Shown here piece by piece: positions 1 through 4,181 of a DNA stretch of 5,632 nt (positions are counted from its first letter, which is position 1; each line of letters opens with the position of its first letter). The notes beneath the pieces were generated by a model, which was given only the letters and a program-made list of their open reading frames with translations, ran no database searches and was not told the DNA's origin. The position numbers and the translations under genes were made by a program. The DNA is from Vulcanisaeta distributa (GTDB lineage: Archaea; Thermoproteota; Thermoprotei; Thermoproteales; Thermocladiaceae), in contig DAXY01000006.1 in assembly GCA_002506645.1 (NCBI GenBank), positions 712 to 6,343 on the forward strand. Reading direction: 5' to 3'.

Positions 1-923
1 CTGGGGACTAGGTTCACTATTACAGCTGCCGTGGCCGGATCCCCAGGGGTTCCCGTGCTCCTCCACGTAATTGATGGTTCACCCTCAAGCCTAACTTCCT
101 CGAAATCCTCACAACCAACGCAGGCCCTCAACTCAACCCTAATCACCTCCTTATTGCCAATGAAGCCACTTCCATGGCCAACAACGCCCCTGACCTGGCC
201 GGGCTCGATCTTGAAGTACTGCGTCTCGTGGCGCTCCTCCGCAATTAATGCCTCCTGACCCTCCTCCACCCTATCAAGCCTAAGCCCAATGATACTTGCC
301 AGCAGTAATACTGATTCTGCGAAACCCACGTGGGCTGTTATCTCGCCCTTGCCCAAGGCCTCGGCGAACTGATCAGGCCTCATTCCAAGGCCTATCTTCT
401 TCTGGAAGGAGTACCTCCTCTTCGAGGCGTCTAGGGACCTGGTCACTGTGATCTTATCGAGCTTCGTCAACGTCACTGAGAGGACTGCGGGTAATGCATC
501 AAATACGAAGCCTGGGTTGACACCGGCGCCGAGCACCGTCACGTCGTGGCTCCTCGCGTAATTATCAACGAGCTCCGCGAGGTCTGGGTATCTATACCAG
601 GGCCATGCCAACGTCTCGCACGTCGATATGACATCCGCGCCGGCCCTAACGGCCTTCATTATCTGTGGGTAGACCCTATCGAAGAAGCTACCCGTTGAGT
701 GAAGTACTATGTCCGGCCTGGCGTCCCTAAGGACCTTATCCGCGTCACTCTCAATCCTAATCCCCAAGGTCCTATTAAGCCCAACGACCTCGCCGAGGTC
801 CTTACCAACCTTCTGCGGGTCAATGTCAATCGCGCCAACAATGTCAAAGCCCCTCTCAAATGCAACCCTAGCTATTAACTGGCCGATTGGGCCCACGCCG
901 TAGATCACAGACCTAATGGTCAT
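1..923 (-). CDS. DapB-fold NAD(P)H-dependent dehydrogenase (2,4-diaminopentanoate dehydrogenase-like), 3' end cut by window
   Basis: A minus-strand frame is open from the ATG at 923 to the left edge: 307 codons, no stop. The N-terminus has a Rossmann dinucleotide-binding motif, GVGPIG at residues 9-14, followed by GAIDIDPQKVGKDLGEV, as in dihydrodipicolinate-reductase-fold enzymes. Further motifs are STCET (100-104), GAGVNPGF (ending at 139) and a late GTPGDPATAAVIVN segment. Together these fit the family annotated as 'dihydrodipicolinate reductase' or 'NAD(P)H-dependent amine dehydrogenase', which includes 2,4-diaminopentanoate dehydrogenase. The family usually has about 330-350 residues, so only a short C-terminal piece should be missing. 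The substrate cannot be read from sequence; it need not be a lysine-pathway enzyme, since true DapB is shorter (about 250-270 residues). A TATA-like box sits about 27 bp upstream of the ATG, supporting this start. The family call is fairly secure, the reaction is not. Confidence 0.85.
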   Translation of the reverse strand, partial: MTIRSVIYGVGPIGQLIARVAFERGFDIVGAIDIDPQKVGKDLGEVVGLNRTLGIRIESDADKVLRDARPDIVLHSTGSFFDRVYPQIMKAVRAGADVISTCETLAWPWYRYPDLAELVDNYARSHDVTVLGAGVNPGFVFDALPAVLSVTLTKLDKITVTRSLDASKRRYSFQKKIGLGMRPDQFAEALGKGEITAHVGFAESVLLLASIIGLRLDRVEEGQEALIAEERHETQYFKIEPGQVRGVVGHGSGFIGNKEVIRVELRACVGCEDFEEVRLEGEPSITWRSTGTPGDPATAAVIVNLVP

Positions 924-946
924 TAATTAACGAAGTCAAGTAAATA

Positions 947-954
947 ATTTATAA
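947..954 (-). promoter_or_regulatory. TATA box for the DapB-fold dehydrogenase gene
   Basis: On the minus strand this reads TTATAAAT, within a longer A/T tract. Its centre is about 27 bp upstream of the ATG at 923, the expected distance from an archaeal TATA box to the transcription start. Transcription would therefore begin at or next to the start codon, giving a leaderless mRNA. The same octamer occurs in the opposite orientation at 1197-1204. Confidence 0.55.
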
Positions 955-980
955 TTATTATTCCTTAAGGCATTTATGGC

Positions 981-1021
981 TCATCCCCAATCAGCGCTTG
1001 GAACCCATCATCCCCACTCAG
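981..1021. repeat. Two 14-bp direct repeats, 27 bp apart
   Basis: TCATCCCCAATCAG (981-994) and TCATCCCCACTCAG (1008-1021) are in the same orientation and match at 13 of 14 positions. They lie just upstream of the dehydrogenase TATA box (about 58 to 98 bp before its ATG), where an archaeal activator or regulator could bind. On the minus strand they read CTGA, K, TGGGGATGA, which also resembles box D'/C' spacing in C/D guide RNAs, but a full C/D RNA is not present. Function is unknown. Confidence 0.5.
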
Positions 1022-1106
1022 TTAATTTCGACGCAATCGCATGGCCTTAAAAGCCTTCCCTAGGGCCTAGTGGGCACTCCTGCGCGGCATGCACGTATTA
1101 ATCGCG

Positions 1107-1182
1107 TGGTAATTATCGTGAAAAGCGTAGTTAATAATTGCGCAATAATGGTGCGTTTCCGCATTAGTCATTGTAATTACCA
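1107..1182. other. Long-range inverted repeat with internal dyads (possible structured RNA or regulatory site)
   Basis: TGGTAATTA (1107-1115) is exactly complementary, in inverted order, to TAATTACCA (1174-1182). Between the arms lie a perfect 10-bp palindrome, ATTGCGCAAT (1137-1146), and a small hairpin (1152-1155 with 1160-1163). The segment is CpG-rich in an AT-rich setting, which in hyperthermophiles can mark structured RNA. No known RNA family is recognised and no promoter clearly assigns a strand, so this is a candidate only. Confidence 0.25.
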
Positions 1183-1196
1183 GTGTAGAAAGAGTA

Positions 1197-1204
1197 TTAT
1201 AAAT
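1197..1204 (+). promoter_or_regulatory. Distal candidate TATA box for the Cren7 gene, inside a dyad
   Basis: TTATAAAT is embedded in AGTATT-ATA-AATACT (1193-1207), a perfect inverted repeat with a 3-bp centre. It would start transcription near 1226-1228, leaving a leader of about 40 nt before the Cren7 ATG. The dyad over the box could be a repressor site, or simply reflect the symmetry of TATA sequences. Confidence 0.4.
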
Positions 1205-1236
1205 ACTGATTTACGCATTATTTATGGCTATGATTA

Positions 1237-1243
1237 TTTATTA
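1237..1243 (+). promoter_or_regulatory. Proximal candidate TATA box for the Cren7 gene
   Basis: TTTATTA is centred about 29 bp upstream of the ATG at 1269, the spacing seen for the other genes here and consistent with a leaderless mRNA. It is a weaker TATA match than the box at 1197-1204; either or both may be used. Confidence 0.4.
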
Positions 1244-1268
1244 AGGATAGAATAACCACTAAAGTACG

Positions 1269-1457
1269 ATGTCAGAGCCGGAACTATCAAGTTACATGGA
1301 GAGGGAGTATGAGGTTGAGTGCGATGGGCAGATAGTGAAGCTTAAGCCGGTCAAGGTGTGGATGCTCGCGCCAAAGGGTAGGAGGGGCGTTATAATAGGC
1401 CTCTTTAAATGCCCAGGCGGTAAGGTGGTTAGGAAGGCAATTGGTAAGGCCGGGTGA
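1269..1457 (+). CDS. Cren7-like chromatin protein (divergent C-terminus)
   Basis: This 62-residue protein contains KVWMLAPKGRRGVIIGLFK (29-47), which closely matches the core of Cren7, the small SH3-like protein that binds and bends DNA in crenarchaea. Compared from memory with Sulfolobus Cren7, the DNA-contact positions W26, L28 (the intercalating residue), P30, K31, R33, V36 and F41 correspond to W31, L33, P35, K36, R38, V41 and F46 here. The end differs: the usual DPETGKYF segment is CPGGKVV, one residue shorter and lacking the DNA-facing tyrosine, and the lysine near the end is alanine. The N-terminal extension is acidic (MSEPELSSYMERE). There are two cysteines, C18 and C48. It is the first of three plus-strand genes. 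A specialised paralogue is as possible as the main chromatin protein. Confidence 0.82.
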   Translation: MSEPELSSYMEREYEVECDGQIVKLKPVKVWMLAPKGRRGVIIGLFKCPGGKVVRKAIGKAG

Positions 1458-1477
1458 ATTCAAATATTCAGTAATTC

Positions 1478-1486
1478 TTTTTAAAA
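1478..1486 (+). promoter_or_regulatory. TATA box for the 172-residue gene, overlapping the T-run after Cren7
   Basis: TTTTTAAAA is centred about 27 bp before the ATG at 1509, as expected for a leaderless transcript. The T5 run (1478-1482) lies about 20 bp past the Cren7 stop, downstream of a weak AT-only inverted repeat (TGAAT 1455-1459 / ATTCA 1466-1470). The same bases could therefore end Cren7 transcription and start the next gene. The promoter role is better supported than the terminator role. Confidence 0.5.
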
Positions 1487-1508
1487 TCATTAACCTCCCA
1501 AACCCTTA

Positions 1509-2027
1509 ATGCGTAATTACGACGCCATTGAGGCATTGATTGAGGAGTATAGGTCACGCTTCGTTAAGGTGCTCCAGCAGGTTTGTAGGTGTAAGAGTGA
1601 GTATGAGAGGAATGGGGAGTTGATCAAGATCCTGGGCATCAGCGATAGCGTCAGCGAATGCGTCAAGCAGGGAAAGCCCTGCGACCTGGGGTTTGTTAAG
1701 GTCAAGGTCGTTAAGAGGTGGTTTAGTACCCAGGCGGTGATTGTAATAAATAATGAGGAAGTGGATCTCGAGCAATTCAATAGGCTTGTCGCATCGGCAA
1801 GGTTCTTCAAGGAGTGGTACGATAATGACTGCTCCATAGACTCATACATGCAGCCATTAATAGGGGCTGACCACTACGACATAATCAGGGAATTCCTAAT
1901 GAGGAACCTGAAGGATTTGCAAAAGGTATGCAATAACGTCGTGCCAAACCTCGACCTTAATGAATTACCGACCTACGTATCTAATGGTATCGTTAGGGCA
2001 ATAAATGACCTAGTCAAGAAAACTTAA
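1509..2027 (+). CDS. Uncharacterised 172-residue cytosolic protein
   Basis: I do not recognise this family. The frame looks genuine: codon use matches its neighbours (AGG arginine, GAG, AAG), there is a TATA-like box about 27 bp before the ATG, and the competing minus-strand frames lack these traits. No signal peptide or membrane segment is visible. An N-terminal helical part (residues 4-54) is followed by a probable beta hairpin (KVKVVKRWFSTQAVIVINN, 64-82) and a helical C-terminal half (86-170). Cysteines are C26xC28, C51, C58, C108 and C141; the CxC plus CxxxxxxC spacing could bind a metal or form disulfides, which are common in crenarchaeal thermophiles. It lies between Cren7 and pyrH, 25 bp before the latter, so co-transcription with pyrH is possible. 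No function is proposed. Confidence 0.75.
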   Translation: MRNYDAIEALIEEYRSRFVKVLQQVCRCKSEYERNGELIKILGISDSVSECVKQGKPCDLGFVKVKVVKRWFSTQAVIVINNEEVDLEQFNRLVASARFFKEWYDNDCSIDSYMQPLIGADHYDIIREFLMRNLKDLQKVCNNVVPNLDLNELPTYVSNGIVRAINDLVKKT

Positions 2028-2052
2028 GAATTCGCAGGCAGGCCTATGAATA

Positions 2053-2730
2053 ATGCGGGAGCCGTTTACGTTGAAGCTGAGTGGGCATTTATTCGATAAT
2101 GGGGATTTACTGCCCAGGTATGCCGAGTTAATCCGCGGACTTTGGGCTAGTGGCTATAGGATGGCTGTGGTGACCGGCGGCGGTTCCCTGGCCCGTAGAT
2201 ACATAGAGGTTGGTAGGAGGATGGGCATTAATGAGTCGTTACTTGACATGCTGGGCATATCCGCCAGTAGGTTGAATGCGCAGTTATTAGCAGCGGCGCT
2301 CAGCGACATTGCCTACCTCCCAATACCCACCAACCTCGATGAGGTGTTTAGGGCTTGGTCAACGGGTAGGCTGGTGATTACTGGGGGTTTTCAACCAGGC
2401 CAGTCAACGGCCACGGTAGCCCTACTCGTGAGTGAGGCCTTGGGCATTAGGAAATTGATTGATTGCGCAAACGTAGATGCGGTCTACACGAGTGATCCCC
2501 GGGTTGACCCCAACGCCAGGAGACTCGATAGGGTGAGTATTAGTGAGTTAATGGCGATGCTTCGGTCAAGGACGGTGGCAGGCACGTACGACCTATTTGA
2601 CCCATGGGCACTCAGCATAGCCCAGAGGAGCGGCATTACTATTTACGTGGTTGGTTGCGGCAGGTTGGAATCACTTAGGAGTCTCGTCACTGAGGGTGTT
2701 GGTGCCGGTACCGTGGTCACACCACGATAG
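2053..2730 (+). CDS. pyrH: UMP kinase (uridylate kinase), archaeal type
   Basis: This cytosolic enzyme phosphorylates UMP to UDP with ATP, feeding UTP and CTP synthesis. The 225-residue sequence shows the amino acid kinase fold in the archaeal UMP kinase pattern: KLSG near the start (8-11), VVTGGGSLARRYI (39-51), LGISASRLNAQLL (67-79), ITGGFQPGQSTAT (109-121), VDAVYTSDPR (141-150, nucleotide-binding loop) and AGTYDLFDPWAL (176-187). These blocks match Sulfolobus UMP kinase as I remember it, and the length is typical. An ATG 7 bp upstream (2046) is in another frame. No Shine-Dalgarno is seen; a weak TATA-like AACTTAAG ends about 25 bp before the ATG, overlapping the stop of the preceding gene, so either its own leaderless promoter or read-through is possible. 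The last 60 bp overlap the convergent HD gene. Confidence 0.95.
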   Translation: MREPFTLKLSGHLFDNGDLLPRYAELIRGLWASGYRMAVVTGGGSLARRYIEVGRRMGINESLLDMLGISASRLNAQLLAAALSDIAYLPIPTNLDEVFRAWSTGRLVITGGFQPGQSTATVALLVSEALGIRKLIDCANVDAVYTSDPRVDPNARRLDRVSISELMAMLRSRTVAGTYDLFDPWALSIAQRSGITIYVVGCGRLESLRSLVTEGVGAGTVVTPR

Positions 2731-3279
2731 TACCGGCCTAATTAAGCCATCAATGACCTGCCTAACCTCACCAGTGAATTCACCTAATAACCTCTTCACT
2801 AAATCCTCATAATTAATGATTAACTCCTCCATGTCATAGCCGATCCTTGCGTACATGCAGGCCCTTATGAGGGTGGCCAACTTGTCGGAGAGGTTGGCAA
2901 TCCTACCCTCAATGCTTAATCCATACCTATACTCACGGAAGTAATTACGTAACTCCTCTGGTAATTGAAGCTCATCAAATAGCCTAACCTCTAAATCCCT
3001 CCAATCACTGACCAATGACCTAACGCTATTGCCCACATTACCGGTCAAGGCCTCGTGGATGTCGTGAATGAGCGCCATTGACACGCACTTATCGGCATTG
3101 ATTGAATCATCAACCCTCTGGGCACTCCTACATAGGATCATCGCTAGGTAGCTGGTGAGCAGTACATGATCACCGACACTCTCAGCAATTGCCTGGGGCA
3201 CCCCACGTTGAATCCACCCAATCCTTGGGGTGTTGAGTATGGTATTCACGATACTCGCTATACTTATTAATGACGACAC
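2671..3279 (-). CDS. HD-domain phosphohydrolase, YfbR/HDDC2 (5'-deoxynucleotidase-like) family
   Basis: The 202-residue protein carries the metal-binding HD signature: H38 (in AESVGDH), H72-D73 (in ALIHDIHEALTGN) and D132 (in NLSDK). The preceding RIGWIQRGVP (19-28), with R19 and W22, matches the R-x-GW block of YfbR/HDDC2 enzymes, which remove the 5' phosphate from (deoxy)nucleoside monophosphates using a divalent metal; E76 matches the conserved glutamate after the HD pair. The usual HDxxExxxGD motif reads GN here (N81). The likely role is nucleotide-pool control or salvage, but substrate is inferred from family only. The GTG at 3279 is chosen because a TATA-like box lies about 24 bp upstream, no in-frame ATG lies between that box and the GTG, and a stop closes the frame at 3301-3303. 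The last 20 codons, including the stop, overlap pyrH on the other strand. Confidence 0.88.
   Translation of the reverse strand: MSSLISIASIVNTILNTPRIGWIQRGVPQAIAESVGDHVLLTSYLAMILCRSAQRVDDSINADKCVSMALIHDIHEALTGNVGNSVRSLVSDWRDLEVRLFDELQLPEELRNYFREYRYGLSIEGRIANLSDKLATLIRACMYARIGYDMEELIINYEDLVKRLLGEFTGEVRQVIDGLIRPVLSWCDHGTGTNTLSDETPK
2704..2737. other. 14-bp stem-loop at the convergent pyrH / HD gene ends
   Basis: GCCGGTAC (2704-2711) pairs with GTACCGGC (2730-2737), and directly inside it CGTGGT (2712-2717) pairs with ACCACG (2721-2726). The loop is CAC, and a 3-nt ATA (2727-2729) bulges on one side. All 14 pairs are Watson-Crick and 10 are G-C. The pyrH stop codon (2728-2730) lies at the bulge. 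Both strands can form it, so it would sit at the end of the pyrH mRNA and within the 3' coding end of the HD mRNA. No T-run follows on either side, so it is not a classic intrinsic terminator. It may block 3' exonuclease, separate convergent transcription, or bind a protein. Confidence 0.6.
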
Positions 3280-3299
3280 CCTGAATGTCCCGAGGGCCC

Positions 3300-3306
3300 T
3301 TTAAAA
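3300..3306 (-). promoter_or_regulatory. TATA box for the HD-domain gene, within a symmetric element
   Basis: On the minus strand this reads TTTTAAA, centred about 24 bp before the GTG at 3279, implying a leaderless GTG-started mRNA. It lies in CCTTTAAAAGG (3298-3308), a palindrome about one central base, so TBP could bind in either direction. It lies about 39 bp before the ksgA ATG on the other strand. Confidence 0.5.
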
Positions 3307-3308
3307 GG

Positions 3309-3314
3309 TTTTAA
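3309..3314 (+). promoter_or_regulatory. TATA box for ksgA
   Basis: TTTTAA is centred about 30 bp upstream of the ksgA ATG at 3342. With the oppositely oriented box at 3300-3306 it makes a compact divergent promoter in a 62-bp gap. The inverted repeat at 3314-3346 begins on its last base. Confidence 0.45.
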
Positions 3315-3346
3315 GCATTGCCGATTTAGTGGAATGAGGCAATGCT
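3314..3346. promoter_or_regulatory. 9-bp perfect inverted repeat spanning the ksgA transcription and translation start
   Basis: AGCATTGCC (3314-3322) and GGCAATGCT (3338-3346) are perfect inverted copies separated by 15 bp. The left arm abuts the TATA box; the right arm contains the ksgA ATG. If transcription starts about 25 bp after the box, the left arm would not be in the RNA, which favours a protein-binding operator over an RNA hairpin. Chance occurrence of a 9-bp dyad somewhere in the window is not negligible, so the position is the main argument. Confidence 0.35.
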
Positions 3347-4181
3347 ACCCGACATCAATGCCCTGAGCAGGGATGACCTAATTAGGTTGTTAATGAGGTA
3401 TAGGTTAAGGCCCGTGAAGAGGTTGAGCCAGCACTTCGTTGTTGATCCAACGGTCATAGAGGACGTGGTTATGCACGTACCAAGCGGCTCGAGGGTCCTT
3501 GAGGTGGGTACGGGGATTGGCGTACTAACCTATTACCTAGCTAGGGTGGCGTCTCACGTGGTCACTATCGAGGTTGATGGGAGGCTCGTGAAGATTGCGG
3601 AGCAGTTATTGAGTGGCTTAAGCAATGTGTCCATTATACAGGGCGATGCGCTCAGGGTTTCGTGGCCGAGCATTGACGTTGTTGTATCTAACGTACCCTA
3701 TTCAATAACCTCACCGCTGATCATGAGGATAATTAGGGAAGGTGCCCCAATGGCCCTACTGACGATCCAGCGCGAGGTGGCTAATAGGCTCGTAAGTGGG
3801 CCTGGCAGTGATGATTATGGTAGGTTAAGCGTGATCACGCAGTGTAACTACTTCGTGAGTGTGGTAAATACGTATCCCCCAGACTCCTTCTACCCAAGCC
3901 CCGAGGTAAGCTCATCGCTGGTGATGATGGTTAGGAGGGAGCCCTGTTACGGCGATATTAAGGCCCTGGAGTCCATGACTAATATATTGTTTAGGCATAG
4001 GAATAGGGTCCTCAGGTGGGTCCTCAATAAGTACCTTGGTCCGGACGCCGTTAGGGCTGTCATGGGCGCAGGGGTTGATGTGAATGCCCGAGTTAGGCAG
4101 TTGGGGATTAATGAGTTGGTTAGGATAACCGATTCATTAAAACCACTGGGGATTCTACGAGGTAATTATGAGGCTCATTAA
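3342..4181 (+). CDS. ksgA: rRNA adenine N6-dimethyltransferase (KsgA/RsmA/Dim1)
   Basis: This enzyme dimethylates two adjacent adenines in the 3' terminal hairpin of 16S rRNA using S-adenosylmethionine, late in small-subunit assembly. The 279-residue sequence has the family blocks in order: QHFVVDP (30-36, the Q-N/H-F entry motif), VLEVGTGIGVLT (52-63, SAM-binding motif I), E77 and the GDA at 101-103 (SAM ribose and adenine contacts by family analogy), NVPY (117-120, the catalytic NLPY-type motif IV), then QREVANRL, YGRLSV, the FYPSPEVSSSLV block and a helical C-terminal domain. Length and motifs are normal for an archaeal member. The ATG is supported by a TATA-like box about 30 bp upstream; a nearby ATG at 3334 is out of frame. 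The 3' end overlaps the convergent RNase Z gene by 27 bp. Confidence 0.96.
   Translation: MLPDINALSRDDLIRLLMRYRLRPVKRLSQHFVVDPTVIEDVVMHVPSGSRVLEVGTGIGVLTYYLARVASHVVTIEVDGRLVKIAEQLLSGLSNVSIIQGDALRVSWPSIDVVVSNVPYSITSPLIMRIIREGAPMALLTIQREVANRLVSGPGSDDYGRLSVITQCNYFVSVVNTYPPDSFYPSPEVSSSLVMMVRREPCYGDIKALESMTNILFRHRNRVLRWVLNKYLGPDAVRAVMGAGVDVNARVRQLGINELVRITDSLKPLGILRGNYEAH

Larger units (their letters stand above)
924..1268. other. 345-bp divergent intergenic region
   Basis: This is the only long gene-free stretch in the window, between two divergently transcribed genes. The left part holds the dehydrogenase promoter and a pair of 14-bp direct repeats. The middle (about 1075-1185) is rich in GCG/CGC and CpG despite AT-rich flanks, and contains inverted repeats. 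The right part holds two candidate TATA boxes for the Cren7 gene. A 10-bp direct repeat, ATTTATGGCT, occurs at 972-981 and 1220-1229. A 61-codon GTG-started frame crosses 1070-1255, but most of its arginine codons are CGN whereas the real genes here use mostly AGG, so I do not call it a gene. I see no tRNA, transposon end or CRISPR repeat. Confidence 0.6.

Noticed and set aside
709..903. Plus-strand frame inside the dehydrogenase gene
   Set aside because: It is opposite the Rossmann-fold region of the minus-strand dehydrogenase; its composition (serine, proline, leucine) is typical of an antisense shadow.
970..1025. Possible C/D box guide RNA on the minus strand
   Set aside because: CTGA and GATGA boxes appear twice with D'/C'-like spacing and a 10-nt gap resembling a guide, but an outer box C upstream and a final box D downstream are missing. 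A tandem repeat explains the boxes more simply.
1070..1255. 61-codon plus-strand frame starting with GTG
   Set aside because: Most of its arginine codons are CGN, unlike the AGG-dominated genes here. It runs through the Cren7 promoter boxes, the nearest TATA-like sequence is only about 20 bp from its start, and the protein resembles nothing known.
1455..1482. Intrinsic terminator after Cren7
   Set aside because: The inverted repeat is only 5 bp and AT-only, so unlikely to be stable in a thermophile. The T-run is better explained as part of the next TATA box, although T-rich termination cannot be excluded.
1488..1511. CATTAA/TTAATG inverted repeat between the TATA box and the ATG of the 172-residue gene
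   Set aside because: It mimics the ksgA layout, but 6-bp arms of this low-complexity sequence occur often by chance in this DNA.
1517..1849. Minus-strand frames opposite the 172-residue gene
   Set aside because: They lack a promoter, have atypical codon use and are overlapped by a plus-strand frame with normal codon use and a TATA box.
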